NCBI GenBank assembly: GCA_015065865.1
Contig: SVPM01000006.1
Location: forward strand, 1-61,730
DNA from: Oscillospiraceae bacterium
GTDB taxonomy: Bacteria > Bacillota > Clostridia > Oscillospirales > Acutalibacteraceae
Direction of reading: 5' to 3'
DNA length: 61,730 nt
The notes under the pieces are model-generated. The model was not told the DNA's origin and did not search any database. It saw only the letters and a program-made list of their open reading frames with translations. This document shows positions 41,463 through 51,184 of the stretch, one piece after another (position 1 is the stretch's first letter; every line of letters starts with the position of its first letter). The position numbers were made by a program, and so were the translations under genes.

Positions 41463-43229
41463 ATGGCGTTGGACGGTGCATTTTTGGCGTGTTTACGTGA
41501 AGAGTTGACGGCGGCGTTACCCGAAGCGCGGGTGGATAAGATCCATCAACCCTCGCGGGAGGAATTGGTGATCCATTTGCGGCATCGCGGCGGCAGTGAG
41601 CGGCTGTATCTTTCGGCACGCGCCAATTCGCCGCGTGTACATTTCACTGCTCACGCACCCGAAAACCCTGCTTCGCCCCCGATGTTTTGTATGTTGCTTC
41701 GCAAGCGGCTCACGGGCGGTCGTTTGATCGCCATTCGTCAAAACGGGTGGGAGCGTGCGTTGTATTTCGACTTCGATTGTGTGAACGAACTTGGTGACAT
41801 CGTGCGCCTTACGTTGGCAATAGAGATCATGGGGCGGCACAGCAACATTATTTTGATTGATGAAAACGGCTTGGTGGTGGATGCTGTCAAGCGTGTGGAT
41901 ATAGAAATGTCTTCGGTACGTCCGGTTTTGCCGGGATTGCGGTATGAATTGCCGCCTTGCCCTGCCGGTGTGCTGGATCTTTCGCTGTGTGACCCGTGCG
42001 AAGTGGTGGCGGCACTGCGCCGCGCACCCTCACAGCCGCTGGCAAAAGCGCTGCTTTCGGCGGTGCACGGCCTGTCGCCCCTGCTGTGCCGCGAGGTTTC
42101 GCATCAGGCTTTGCGCGGTGCGGACAAACGCAGTGATGCGTTGAGCGAGGAGGAGGCCGAACGGCTCGTTTATTATTTGAAGCGACTGAGAGAAACGGTG
42201 CTTACCGGTGCACGGCGGACGCCGTATGCTCTGCGTGACTTAAAGGGCGTGCCGCTCGAATACAGTTTTATGCCGATCACCCAGTATGGGCTTACGGCGG
42301 TGGGGAGAGAGGAAGACTCCCTTTCGGCGTTGCTGGATGGGTTTTATGAACAGAAAGATGCCGAAGAACGCCGCCGTGCACGCGCACAAGATATTTTGCG
42401 TGTGCTCACCAATGCCACCGATCGTACCGCCCGCAAACTGGCGGCACAGCGGGAGGAGTTGGCGCGCTCGGCCAAGCGGGAAGAGAGCCGCATATGGGCT
42501 GATCTTATTCAAGCAAACGCCTACACCATACCGAAAGGGGCAGCATCGGCGGAACTGATAAACTATTATGACGAAAATTGTGCTACCGTGACCGTACCGC
42601 TTGACCCTGCGCTGACAGCGGTGCAGAACGCACAACGCTATTACAAAATGTACCGTAAGGCGCAGACCGCCGAACGTGTACTGGCGGAACAGATTGCGGC
42701 AGGTGAAGAGGAACTTTTGTATTTGGACAGCGTGTTTGATGCACTGTCCCGTGCGACCACCTTTCGCGAACTGGGCGAACTGCGGGAAGAACTTGCCGCA
42801 GGCGGTTACTTGAAACTGCCGCGCACGCGGCAAAAAGCACCGACGGCCGAAGGTCCGTTGCGTTTTTGCTCGAGCGATGGGTTTCTCATTTTGGTGGGAC
42901 GTAACAACCTGCAAAACGACCGCTTGACTTTAAAGACCGCGCGCGGCGGCGATTATTGGTTCCACGTCAAGGCGGCGGCAGGTTCTCACGTGATCGTGGT
43001 GACCGAAGGCGAAACGCCGCCCGACACCACCTTGACCGAAGCGGCGATCCTTGCCGCTACCCACTCCAAATCGACCGATTCCGCGCAAGTGCCGGTGGAT
43101 TATACCCGTGCGCGTAACGTGAAGAAACCGGCGGGTGCAAAACCGGGGCGAGTGATCTACGTGGATTATCAAACGGCCTACGTTACGCCCGACAAAGCAC
43201 TTACCGAGCGACTGCGTGAAAAGGGGTGA
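41463..43229 (+). CDS. rqcH: Rqc2-type NFACT protein RqcH
   Basis: The 588-residue protein has the NFACT-N region (opening with ALDGAFLACLREEL), IEIMGRHSNIILID, helix-hairpin-helix and coiled-coil middle parts, and the C-terminal NFACT-R domain with ARGGDYWFHVKAAAGSHVIV. RqcH recruits alanyl-tRNA to obstructed large ribosomal subunits and adds C-terminal alanine tails for degradation of stalled proteins. Older annotations call it a fibronectin-binding protein. Its stop codon overlaps a possible GTG start of trmO. Confidence 0.92.
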   Translation: MALDGAFLACLREELTAALPEARVDKIHQPSREELVIHLRHRGGSERLYLSARANSPRVHFTAHAPENPASPPMFCMLLRKRLTGGRLIAIRQNGWERALYFDFDCVNELGDIVRLTLAIEIMGRHSNIILIDENGLVVDAVKRVDIEMSSVRPVLPGLRYELPPCPAGVLDLSLCDPCEVVAALRRAPSQPLAKALLSAVHGLSPLLCREVSHQALRGADKRSDALSEEEAERLVYYLKRLRETVLTGARRTPYALRDLKGVPLEYSFMPITQYGLTAVGREEDSLSALLDGFYEQKDAEERRRARAQDILRVLTNATDRTARKLAAQREELARSAKREESRIWADLIQANAYTIPKGAASAELINYYDENCATVTVPLDPALTAVQNAQRYYKMYRKAQTAERVLAEQIAAGEEELLYLDSVFDALSRATTFRELGELREELAAGGYLKLPRTRQKAPTAEGPLRFCSSDGFLILVGRNNLQNDRLTLKTARGGDYWFHVKAAAGSHVIVVTEGETPPDTTLTEAAILAATHSKSTDSAQVPVDYTRARNVKKPAGAKPGRVIYVDYQTAYVTPDKALTERLREKG

Positions 43230-43240
43230 GCGGTGTGGAG

Positions 43241-43903
43241 ATGAAAGTGATCGCGCGTATTCATACCGAATTCCCCGAAAAGTTCGGCATTCCGCGGCAA
43301 AGCGGACTTGCCCCGACCCGCGGTACGGTGGTGTTTGAGTCGCCCTATCGCAACCCCGACGCGCTGCGCGGCATTGAAGGGTTTTCGCACATCTGGCTGT
43401 TGTGGGAGTTTTCCGAAGCGGTGCGTGGAGCGTGGTCGCCCACCGTGCGGCCGCCGCGACTGGGTGGGAACACCCGTATGGGGGTGTTTGCCACGCGCTC
43501 ACCTTTTCGCCCGAATCCCGTGGGACTGTCGGCGGTAAAGTTGGTTGCCGTGCGACAGGACAAGCAGTATGGCACCGTGTTGGAGGTGGAGGGTGCAGAT
43601 TTGATGGACGGCACCCCGATCTACGATATCAAGCCGTATCTGCCGTTTGCCGACAGCGTACCGCTTGCCACGGGCGGATTCGCCGATCCCGTGCGGGAGA
43701 AGCGTCTTGCGGTGGTGTTACCCGACGAGTGTGCGGCCGTCTTTACCCCCGCACAGGAAGAAACACTGCGTGAAGTATTGGCACAGGATCCGCGCCCTTC
43801 GTATCAAGAGGATGCCGATAGAGTATACGGAATGGCGTTTGCGGGCCGTACCGTGCGCTTTCGCGTAGCGGGGGATATTCTCACCGTGTGTGAAGTGGAA
43901 TAA
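43241..43903 (+). CDS. trmO: tRNA-Thr (t6A37) methyltransferase TrmO
   Basis: The 220-residue protein has the TsaA/TrmO motifs: IHTEFPEKFGIPRQSGLAP at the N-terminus, WLLWEF, and ATRSPFRPNPVGLSAVKL. TrmO methylates t6A to m6t6A in tRNA-Thr using SAM, with a beta-barrel fold unlike other methyltransferases. The start is uncertain: ATG at 43241 fits the family N-terminus, while GTG at 43226 would overlap the rqcH stop codon and have a better-placed AAAGGGG. It ends in a long terminator. Confidence 0.88.
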   Translation: MKVIARIHTEFPEKFGIPRQSGLAPTRGTVVFESPYRNPDALRGIEGFSHIWLLWEFSEAVRGAWSPTVRPPRLGGNTRMGVFATRSPFRPNPVGLSAVKLVAVRQDKQYGTVLEVEGADLMDGTPIYDIKPYLPFADSVPLATGGFADPVREKRLAVVLPDECAAVFTPAQEETLREVLAQDPRPSYQEDADRVYGMAFAGRTVRFRVAGDILTVCEVE

Positions 43904-43947
43904 AAAAGAAGTACGAAATTTCGCTGAAATTTCGTACTTCTTTTTTC
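43902..43947. terminator. Terminator shared by trmO and the nucleoside transporter operon
   Basis: AAAAAAGAAGTACGAAATTTC pairs with its complement around GCT: a 21-bp stem with A and T runs on both sides, so it works in both directions. Confidence 0.9.
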
Positions 43948-43949
43948 AG

Positions 43950-44939
43950 TTATCGTTCTTCGCGGAAATAGGGAAGACCCAAATGCGCGGGCGGCTGATG
44001 TTCGCGCTTTTTACGCATGCTGATGATCACCAGCACCAAGATGGTCACTACGTAGGGAAGCATCTTAAACAATTCCTGAGTAGCAGTGCCAAGGCCTTGA
44101 ATGTAGTTGTTTACGTTACACAAGGCGCCGAACAGGAAGGAGCCGATGAGCGCCATATTCGGTTTCCACAACGCGAAAATGACCAACGCGATCGCCATCC
44201 AGCCGCGGTCGCCGAACGCATTGTTCGACCACACACCGTTGGCATACGCCATCACGTACTGCAGGCCGCCGAGACCGGCGATCGCACTGCCGATACCGGT
44301 GGCGATATACTTGTATGCCGTGACGTTGATACCTGCCGCATCCGCAGTGGCGGGGTTTTCACCCACCGCACGCAGATTCAATCCCACGCGCGTGCGGGTG
44401 AGCACGAAGGAGGCGATCACCGCGATCACGATGGCAAGATAGGTGAGAAAATCGTGGGAGAGGAAGATCTCGCCAAACCAGCCGAGATCATCGGCAAACG
44501 GCAGAGATTTACGGAACAGGGAACTCGTCTTGGTCAAGATAATGGAGGGCATATCGCTATCCACCAGTTTGATGAGCGAGCCGCCGAAGAAGTTGCCGAG
44601 ACCGATACCGAAGGTGGTGATGGCAAGACCGGTCACGTTTTGGTTTGCACGCAGGGTGACGGTGAGAAAACTGTACACCAGACCCATCAACACCGACCCG
44701 ATGATGCAAGAAAGAAGCGGAATCAACACGGTAAGCCACGGAATCATATTGGCAAGGTCGTTGCCGCAAGCGTTTTCATACAAAAACGCACCGATGACAC
44801 CGCTGATGGCGCCGACATACATGATGCCGGGAATACCGAGGTTCAAGTGACCCGATTTTTCGGTGAGGATCTCGCCCACCGAGCCATAAAGCAACGGCAC
44901 GCCGAGCGGAATGGAGGTACTGATAAACGAGGTGATCAT
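43950..44939 (-). CDS. Nucleoside/sugar ABC transporter permease (BmpA-linked, second)
   Basis: A 329-residue permease with about eight to ten helices. The opening PLGVPLLYGSVGEILTEKSG with LNLGIPGIMYVGAI and the cytoplasmic loop RAVGENPATADAAGINVTAY are typical of the NupQ/YufQ type permeases. With the partner permease and ATPase, it imports nucleosides delivered by the BMP lipoprotein. The start codon overlaps the stop of the previous permease gene (ATGA). Confidence 0.9.
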   Translation of the reverse strand: MITSFISTSIPLGVPLLYGSVGEILTEKSGHLNLGIPGIMYVGAISGVIGAFLYENACGNDLANMIPWLTVLIPLLSCIIGSVLMGLVYSFLTVTLRANQNVTGLAITTFGIGLGNFFGGSLIKLVDSDMPSIILTKTSSLFRKSLPFADDLGWFGEIFLSHDFLTYLAIVIAVIASFVLTRTRVGLNLRAVGENPATADAAGINVTAYKYIATGIGSAIAGLGGLQYVMAYANGVWSNNAFGDRGWMAIALVIFALWKPNMALIGSFLFGALCNVNNYIQGLGTATQELFKMLPYVVTILVLVIISMRKKREHQPPAHLGLPYFREER

Positions 44940-46045
44940 ACGGTTTCCTCCTTTCTTGTACGGCGAATCTTGACGGAATAGCGAATGAAGAATTCACAAC
45001 CGACCAAGAACAGAATGACGATACCCGAGGCGACACCTGCGAACGAACCATTCAAGAAGAAGGTGTCTGCCACCTTGCCGGCACCGCTTTCCAAAAAGAT
45101 GATCAGCGCGGACATAGCGGCGATGATATACGGGTTGAACTGTCCGAGCCACGATACCATAATGGCGGTGAAACCTTGACCGCCGATGGTATCGGCGTTG
45201 ACCGAGTGGTCGATACCCGAAACCAACAGCATACCGGCAATACCGCAGATAGCACCCGAAATGAGCATGGTGCGTAAAATGACCTTCTTCACGTTGATGC
45301 CGATGTATCGCGCGGTGTTTTGACTTTCGCCCACTACCGTGATCTCGTAGCCCTGTTTGCTGTATTTCAAATAGATGAACATCAACACCATCAGCACCGC
45401 AACGATCAAAATATTGAGCAGTTGTTTGGAATTACCGATGGTGGGCAGATTGCCCGTGGCGACCGGCTGAATGACACCGGAGCCTTGGCCGACCAGATAT
45501 ACGTAGTAGGAAACGATCTGGGTGGCGACGTAGTTCATCATCAAAGTGAACAGGGTTTCGTTGGTGTTATAGTATGCTTTGAAAACGGCGGGAATCAAGC
45601 CCCACACGGCGCCCACCAGAATGCTGGACCCGATGACGACGAGCAGAAGCAAGGGGTAGGGGAGGTGCCCCAGATGGATCATACACATCATAGCGGCAAG
45701 ACCGCCCATCAATGCTTGTCCTTCGGCACCGCAGTTCCAGAATTTCATCTTAAACGCGGGGGTAACGGCGAGGCCCAAACACAGTAATACGGCGGTGCGT
45801 TGCAGGTAGGTCCACAGAAGGCTGGTCTTACCCTTGAACAGGCGGCCGAACACGCCGCGAAGCATAGTGCTGTAGATCTCGGGCAGAGATTCTCCGGTCA
45901 GTGCCATCGAAACCAGCCCTACCAACAAGAAAGCGATGAGGATGGCGGCAACACGAATGAGCCACGCTTGCCAACCTGCCATATCGTCTCGTTTGGCGAT
46001 ATGAAGCAACGGTTCACGGTGACGCGCTTTTTGCGTATCAGCCAT
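44936..46045 (-). CDS. Nucleoside/sugar ABC transporter permease (BmpA-linked, first)
   Basis: A 369-residue permease with about nine membrane helices. The N-terminal cytoplasmic stretch of 28 residues precedes the first helix. FKMKFWNCGAEGQALMGGLA and ALTGESLPEIYSTMLRGVFG are typical of NupP/YufP. The ATG at 46045 has GGAGGTG six bases upstream and overlaps the end of the ATPase gene by 8 bp. Confidence 0.9.
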   Translation of the reverse strand: MADTQKARHREPLLHIAKRDDMAGWQAWLIRVAAILIAFLLVGLVSMALTGESLPEIYSTMLRGVFGRLFKGKTSLLWTYLQRTAVLLCLGLAVTPAFKMKFWNCGAEGQALMGGLAAMMCMIHLGHLPYPLLLLVVIGSSILVGAVWGLIPAVFKAYYNTNETLFTLMMNYVATQIVSYYVYLVGQGSGVIQPVATGNLPTIGNSKQLLNILIVAVLMVLMFIYLKYSKQGYEITVVGESQNTARYIGINVKKVILRTMLISGAICGIAGMLLVSGIDHSVNADTIGGQGFTAIMVSWLGQFNPYIIAAMSALIIFLESGAGKVADTFFLNGSFAGVASGIVILFLVGCEFFIRYSVKIRRTRKEETV

Positions 46046-47588
46046 TTTGCTCACCTCCGTCTTCTGTCGTTACGGTTTTGGTCATTAACAAACCGATCTC
46101 TTCTTTGGTGGCACTGCGTGCATCCACCAATCCGGTGATGTGCCCCGAGCCGATGACCAGAATGCGGTCGCAAAGTTCCAACAACACGTCCAGATCTTCG
46201 CCGACAAAAATGACGGCAACGCCCTTTTCTTTTTGTTCGTTCAACAGGCGATACACCGTGTGGGAAGCGCCGATATCCAATCCGCGCACGGGATATGCCG
46301 CCATCAACACGGTGGGGGAGGCGGCGATCTCACGTCCGAGCAGGACTTTTTGCACGTTACCGCCCGACAAACGGCGCACGGGCGTGGAGGCGCCGGGGGT
46401 TACGACCTGCAATTCTTCAATGATACGCTCGGCCAACTCTTTCGGCTTTTTGCGTTCGAGGAACATCGAATGGCCGCGGCGGTAACTGCGTAGCATCATA
46501 TTGTCTACAATATCCATATTGGCCACAAGACCCATACCGAGACGGTCTTCGGGGACGAAAGAAAGCCGTACACCGAGTTCGCGAATCTGTAACGGCGTTT
46601 TGGTGGTCAGGTTATCCATCTTTCCCGTTTGCGGGTTGTTATACAACACGGCACCGCTATCGAGCCGTTGCAAACCGGCAATGGCCTCAAGAAGTTCACG
46701 CTGTCCCGAACCGGCGATGCCCGCAATTCCCAATATCTCGCCTGCATTTGCCACAAAGGAAACGTTATCCAAGACTTTTACGCCTTCGCGGTTGGAGCAG
46801 TTGATGTGGTGTACCTCCAAGCGCGGTGTGAGGTTCTGCGGTTCACTGCGGTGGATATTCAAACTTACTTTTTCGCCCACCATCATTTCGGTCAATTCGG
46901 TTTCGCTGGTTTCGGCGGTGATGACCGTGCCTGCATATTCACCTTTGCGGAGGACGGTTACGCGGTCGGACAGCGAAAGCACTTCGTGCAATTTGTGGGT
47001 AATGATAATGATCGCTTTGCCCGCATCACGCATACGGCGCAATACCGCAAACAGTTTTTGCGTTTCCTGTGGAGTCAGGACGGCAGTCGGTTCGTCCAGA
47101 ATGAGGATGTCCGCACCGCGATACAGTACTTTTATGATCTCTACCGTCTGTTTTTCCGAGACCGACATTTCGTAGATCTTTTTGGTGGGATCCAGTTCAA
47201 ATCCGTATTGCTCACTGATCTCGCGCACACGGTCGGTTGCGACTTTCAGGTTGTACGGTTCTTTCTCGTTCAATCCCAATACCACGTTTTCGGCGGCAGA
47301 GAATACGTCCACCAATTTGAAATGTTGATGGATCATACCGATCTTGTAATCAAACGCATCCTTCGGCGAGGCGATGACCACCTCTTCGCCGTCGATGAGG
47401 ATCTGACCTTCATCGGGGTAGTAAATACCGGCGATCATATTCATCAGCGTGGTCTTTCCGCTGCCGTTTTCGCCCAAAATGGAAAGTATCTCGCCGCGAT
47501 TGGCGGTCAAACACACATCTTTGTTGGCAACGACCTTGGCGCCGAAACGCTTGGTGATGTTGCGTAGTTCGATGGCGGGTACATTCAT
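46038..47588 (-). CDS. Nucleoside/sugar ABC transporter, double ATP-binding protein
   Basis: The 516-residue protein has two fused ATPase domains. The first has Walker A GENGSGKTT, a degenerate signature MSVSEKQTVEI and Walker B ILILDEPTAVL. The second has a degenerate P-loop GIAGSGQREL and a good signature LSGGNVQKVLLGRE. This asymmetry is normal for the RbsA/NupO-type family. It follows the BMP lipoprotein gene with a hairpin between them. The ATG at 47588 has AAAGGAGG eleven bases upstream; the longer frame is not supported. Confidence 0.92.
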   Translation of the reverse strand: MNVPAIELRNITKRFGAKVVANKDVCLTANRGEILSILGENGSGKTTLMNMIAGIYYPDEGQILIDGEEVVIASPKDAFDYKIGMIHQHFKLVDVFSAAENVVLGLNEKEPYNLKVATDRVREISEQYGFELDPTKKIYEMSVSEKQTVEIIKVLYRGADILILDEPTAVLTPQETQKLFAVLRRMRDAGKAIIIITHKLHEVLSLSDRVTVLRKGEYAGTVITAETSETELTEMMVGEKVSLNIHRSEPQNLTPRLEVHHINCSNREGVKVLDNVSFVANAGEILGIAGIAGSGQRELLEAIAGLQRLDSGAVLYNNPQTGKMDNLTTKTPLQIRELGVRLSFVPEDRLGMGLVANMDIVDNMMLRSYRRGHSMFLERKKPKELAERIIEELQVVTPGASTPVRRLSGGNVQKVLLGREIAASPTVLMAAYPVRGLDIGASHTVYRLLNEQKEKGVAVIFVGEDLDVLLELCDRILVIGSGHITGLVDARSATKEEIGLLMTKTVTTEDGGEQNG

Positions 47589-47673
47589 CGGTTTAGACTC
47601 CTCCTTTATAATTCTCAACAGCGTGCTGTCGAGGACGGCACACTGTTCAAAACTATAACATTGATATACACCG

Positions 47674-47712
47674 CGCAAGGCGGGGCAGCGTATGCCCCGC
47701 CTTGCGGTTTTG
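47674..47712 (-). other. Hairpin between BMP lipoprotein and ATPase genes
   Basis: CGCAAGGCGGGGCA and TGCCCCGCCTTGCG form a 14-bp stem, but on the transcribed minus strand no T run follows. It more likely protects the 3' end of the lipoprotein mRNA than terminates. Confidence 0.6.
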
Positions 47713-47720
47713 ATCGTTAA

Positions 47721-48905
47721 TTAGTACGCTTCATCCAACAGCGTGATGTTATCGATACGCACGTCGAAATACGGGCCGGAGCGATGCTTCGACTCGTAGA
47801 AGATGCCGCCTTCGATAGCTTCGGTGTCCGGAGTGAACGCCTCGTCAGTGTCGACATCCGCCTTGTAGGAGGTCAGAGTTTCGCCCTTAACGGTGAAGTT
47901 CGCGGTGTCGAACACCTGCAGCGAACCATCCAACAACTTTGCCTTCACTTCGTCCAGCTTCGCCTGCGTGCCTTCCGCGACATTCTTGCCGAGGTCGGTC
48001 AGTGCCACAGCGCCGTTTTCCAAAGTGCCGGTCCAGTCGGTCGCGATCTTCTCGCCCTTCTGCACCTGAGTGATCATGTACTCAAAGTACGGCACCCAGT
48101 TGATGCGGGAGGAGATGAGGAAGGTCTCGGGGCAAGCGGCCGCCGTCGAACCGTTGTAGGACACGTTCGGGATACCCGCGTTTTCACAAGCGGTGGGAGA
48201 ACCCATGGAGTCCGCGTGCTGGGAGATCAGTTTGCAACCGCCGTCGATCAGCGCCTGCGCCGCCTGCTTCTCCAGCGTTTCGTCGTACCAGCTGCCGGTG
48301 AACTTGACGTCCATCGTCACGGTCGGGCAGACCGACTTCGCGCCCAGATAGAAAGAGGTGTAACCGGAAATAACTTCCGCAAAGGTGAACGCGCCAACGT
48401 AACCCATTTTCGCTTCTTCCGCGGTGAACTTACCGGCCGCGATCATTTCGTTGAGCTTCATACCGGCAACGACACCCGCGAGGTAGCGACCCTGATAGAT
48501 CGAAGCAAACGCGTTGTGGAAGTTGTCCAGACCGCTGGTGTGCGCCTGCGTACCGGTCGCGTGGCAGAATTCCACGTCGGGATGTTCTTTTGCCGCCTTC
48601 ATCAAGAAGGACTCGTGGCCAAAGCTGTCCGCAAAGATGATGTCGCAGTCTTCCGACTCGATGAGTTCGACAGCCGCTTCATACGCCGCGTTCGACTCGG
48701 GAATCTGAGTTTTCTGCACCATCTTGACGCCCATGTTGTCACAGGCCTTGATGGCGGCGTCGATGAAGTTCTTGTCATAGGTGGAGTTTTCATCGTGCAA
48801 GAAGATGAAACCGACCTTCAACTCGTCCTTGTCCGAGCCGCCGCTGCACGCTGCCAGCGAGAAGATCATCACGACAGCAAGCAGGATGGAAATGAGTTTT
48901 TTCAT
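47721..48905 (-). CDS. bmpA: BMP-family nucleoside-binding lipoprotein
   Basis: The 394-residue lipoprotein has a signal peptide with lipobox LAAC (residue about 20) and the BMP fold: KVGFIFLHDENSTYDKNFID, DIIFADSFGHESFLMKAAKE, and GVVAGMKLNEMI. BMP proteins such as PnrA and Med bind purine nucleosides outside the cell. With xpt 55 bp upstream in the same orientation, purine salvage is the likely role. The ATG at 48905 is seven bases after GGAGGG. Confidence 0.92.
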   Translation of the reverse strand: MKKLISILLAVVMIFSLAACSGGSDKDELKVGFIFLHDENSTYDKNFIDAAIKACDNMGVKMVQKTQIPESNAAYEAAVELIESEDCDIIFADSFGHESFLMKAAKEHPDVEFCHATGTQAHTSGLDNFHNAFASIYQGRYLAGVVAGMKLNEMIAAGKFTAEEAKMGYVGAFTFAEVISGYTSFYLGAKSVCPTVTMDVKFTGSWYDETLEKQAAQALIDGGCKLISQHADSMGSPTACENAGIPNVSYNGSTAAACPETFLISSRINWVPYFEYMITQVQKGEKIATDWTGTLENGAVALTDLGKNVAEGTQAKLDEVKAKLLDGSLQVFDTANFTVKGETLTSYKADVDTDEAFTPDTEAIEGGIFYESKHRSGPYFDVRIDNITLLDEAY

Positions 48906-48960
48906 GTGTTTTCCCTCCAAAAAAATTTTTTATGTAAACGCCTGTTTACATACCACGTTA

Positions 48961-49533
48961 TTGAGCGCGGAAGGTGAGCGAGGAATCGCTCATACTTTCC
49001 ACGATGGCGAGTGATTCCACTCGCAGTCCTGCCTCGCGCAGGGCATCGCCGCCTTTTTGGAAGCCTTTTTCGATCGCAACGGCGGCACCGACCGTTGCGG
49101 CTCCCGCCTGCTTCACCAATTCCGCCAAACCGACCAGCGCCTTGCCGTTGGCGAGGAAATCGTCCACCAACAGAACACGGTCATCGGGCGAGATGTATTC
49201 ACGCGAGACCATGATCTCATAGTCGGTGTTGTGAGTGTAGGAGTGAACGGTGGTGGTAAGCATGTCCCCCGACACGTTGCCGCTTTTATGTTTCTTTGCA
49301 AACACGGCAGGCGTGCCGAGTGCGGCGGCCGCCGCCACGGCAACGGCGATACCCGAAGCCTCGATCGTCAGCACCTTGGTAACGCCGCTTTCACCGAACA
49401 GGCGGGCGATCTCACGCCCCATCTCCATCAAAAACGGCACGTCCAATTGCTGATTCAAAAAGGAACCGACCTTCAAAATGTGATCGGGCAGAACAGTGCC
49501 TTCCCGCAGAATTTTTTCTTCCAGTGCTTTCAT
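48961..49533 (-). CDS. xpt: Xanthine phosphoribosyltransferase
   Basis: The 190-residue enzyme makes XMP from xanthine and PRPP. The family opening MKALEEKILREGTVLPDHIL, the PRPP site DRVLLVDDFLANGKALVGL and AKKHKSGNVSGDML are present. It is the first gene of the purine salvage unit with the BMP transporter. No purine riboswitch is in its short leader, unlike many Firmicute xpt genes. Confidence 0.94.
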
Positions 49534-49589
49534 CCGCCGTCACGCTCCACTCCATATACTGCGCGTATATGCGTATAATACATATTAGT

Positions 49590-49618
49590 ATCCTATCACA
49601 CAGGGTGACAAATGTCAA
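49590..49618 (-). promoter_or_regulatory. xpt promoter
   Basis: Minus strand TTGACA (49613-49618), 17 bp, TAGGAT (49590-49595). The leader would be about 50 bases. Confidence 0.7.
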
Positions 49619-49644
49619 CAAAATATGAACGATTTTCCGCTTTT

Positions 49645-51012
49645 TTATTCCGTAATGCAATCGGCAACGTAGATCCCCATCGCACCCGACTGGGATAGAC
49701 CGCGGCAGATGCCGCTTCCGTCACCGATAATATAAACGTTGTCTACCAACTCAAAACGGTCGTTTTTGAACACGGGGCGAATGGAGTAATATTTGCTTTC
49801 ACAACCGTACAGCAAGGTGTCGTCGTTGGCGGTGCCGGGGGCTACACGGTCGAGTGCATAGATGGTTTCAATGATGTTGGTGAGAATACGGTGGGGGAGC
49901 ACCAGTGAAATGTCGCCCGCCGTGGCACGCAGAGTGGGGGTCACGGTGTTTTGCGACAGACGGTGTTCGTTGGTGCGTCGTCCGCGAATCAGATCGCCGA
50001 ACCGTTGCACCAACACGTTTCCTTTGCCGATCATATTGGCAAGGCGGGAAATGTTTTCGGCGTATTCGGTAGGTTGGTTAAACGGTTCGGTAAAGCGAAT
50101 GCTGGAGAGAATGGCAAAGTTGCAGTTTTCGGTCTTCTTTTCCGCTTCGGCGTAGGAATGGCCGTTGGCGGTAATGATACCGTGGTTGTTTTCCGCCGAT
50201 ACCAGACCGCCTTTGTTGAAGCAAAACATACGGCAACGGTCTTCAAACGTCTTAGTCTTGTAAAGGATCTTTGGTTCGTAGATCTTGTCCGAAAACTCTT
50301 TCCAGATAATGTCCTTCATCTCCACGCGCACACCGATATCGATATGGTTGGATTTCATCGGTACGTCGAAGGAACGGCAGAAATCCGCCACGAAGTTTGC
50401 CCCGCCGCGACCGGTTGCAATGATGATGGAGGTGGCTTCCAACGCTTCGCCGTTGGCGTAGTGTACACGGTACCCGCTGCCTGCTTTTTCCACACGGGTG
50501 CAGTCGTAAAACGGGAGCAGATCCGTGCCGTTTTTTTGAATGGCGTGAATGAGATTTTGCATCGTCACGTAGTTGTGATCGGTGCCGAGGTGCTTGACGT
50601 TCATATCCAATAAACGCAGGTTGTTTTGCAGGCACTTCAGTTTCAACTCATCGTTGGAACGGTATACCTGCGGAATACCCGAGGTGCAATACTCGTTTAG
50701 GATCTTGTCCACTTCATTGATATAACGTGTCGCTTTGGCGTCGCCTAATTCTTCTCCCAACGTGCCGCCGTAGGCGGTGCCGAGATTGAATTTTCCGTCC
50801 GAAAAAGCACCGGCGCCTGCAAATCCGCTGGTAATGCTGCAGGTCTTGCAGTGAATGCAGGTCTTTTCCTTGCTCGCGGGGCAGTGCCGCTTTTCCAGCG
50901 TGTTGCCGCGTTCGGTCACCGCGATCTTCAAGGCAGGAGATTTTTGATGCAAGCGGTAGGCTGCCATTAATCCGCCGATACCGCCGCCGATAATGATAAC
51001 GTCGTATGTCAT
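49645..51012 (-). CDS. FAD-dependent oxidoreductase (COG2509 type)
   Basis: The 455-residue flavoprotein has the N-terminal FAD motif VIIIGGGIGGLMAAYRL, then a cysteine-rich segment CPASKEKTCIHCKTC (near residues 45-60), GAGAFSDGKFNLG, IIATGRGGANF and the C-terminal GDGSGICRGLSQSGAMG. It matches the uncharacterised FAD-dependent dehydrogenases of COG2509, some of which are close to anaerobic redox genes. The substrate is unknown. It is transcribed alone, divergent from the RpiR gene. Confidence 0.85.
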   Translation of the reverse strand: MTYDVIIIGGGIGGLMAAYRLHQKSPALKIAVTERGNTLEKRHCPASKEKTCIHCKTCSITSGFAGAGAFSDGKFNLGTAYGGTLGEELGDAKATRYINEVDKILNEYCTSGIPQVYRSNDELKLKCLQNNLRLLDMNVKHLGTDHNYVTMQNLIHAIQKNGTDLLPFYDCTRVEKAGSGYRVHYANGEALEATSIIIATGRGGANFVADFCRSFDVPMKSNHIDIGVRVEMKDIIWKEFSDKIYEPKILYKTKTFEDRCRMFCFNKGGLVSAENNHGIITANGHSYAEAEKKTENCNFAILSSIRFTEPFNQPTEYAENISRLANMIGKGNVLVQRFGDLIRGRRTNEHRLSQNTVTPTLRATAGDISLVLPHRILTNIIETIYALDRVAPGTANDDTLLYGCESKYYSIRPVFKNDRFELVDNVYIIGDGSGICRGLSQSGAMGIYVADCITE

Positions 51013-51127
51013 AGCAAAACACTCCTAGAACAGTAAAAGTAAAAGACCGACTATCAGTATACACCTTAACGGAAGTTTTGTAAACAAAAAAGGTGAAAAA
51101 ATGAAAATGCAAGATATGGGAAATAAC

Positions 51128-51156
51128 TTGCATTTTTTGCGGATCTCGGTTATAAT
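51128..51156 (+). promoter_or_regulatory. Promoter of the rpiR-ispH/rpsA operon
   Basis: TTGCAT (51128-51133), 17 bp, TATAAT (51151-51156). Confidence 0.8.
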
Positions 51157-51184
51157 GTAACAGTTGAGCAGAGGAGGGATCATT

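Noticed and set aside
49534-49618. Purine riboswitch before xpt
   Set aside because: Common for xpt in Firmicutes, but the leader is only about 50 bases and lacks the conserved core and loop sequences.
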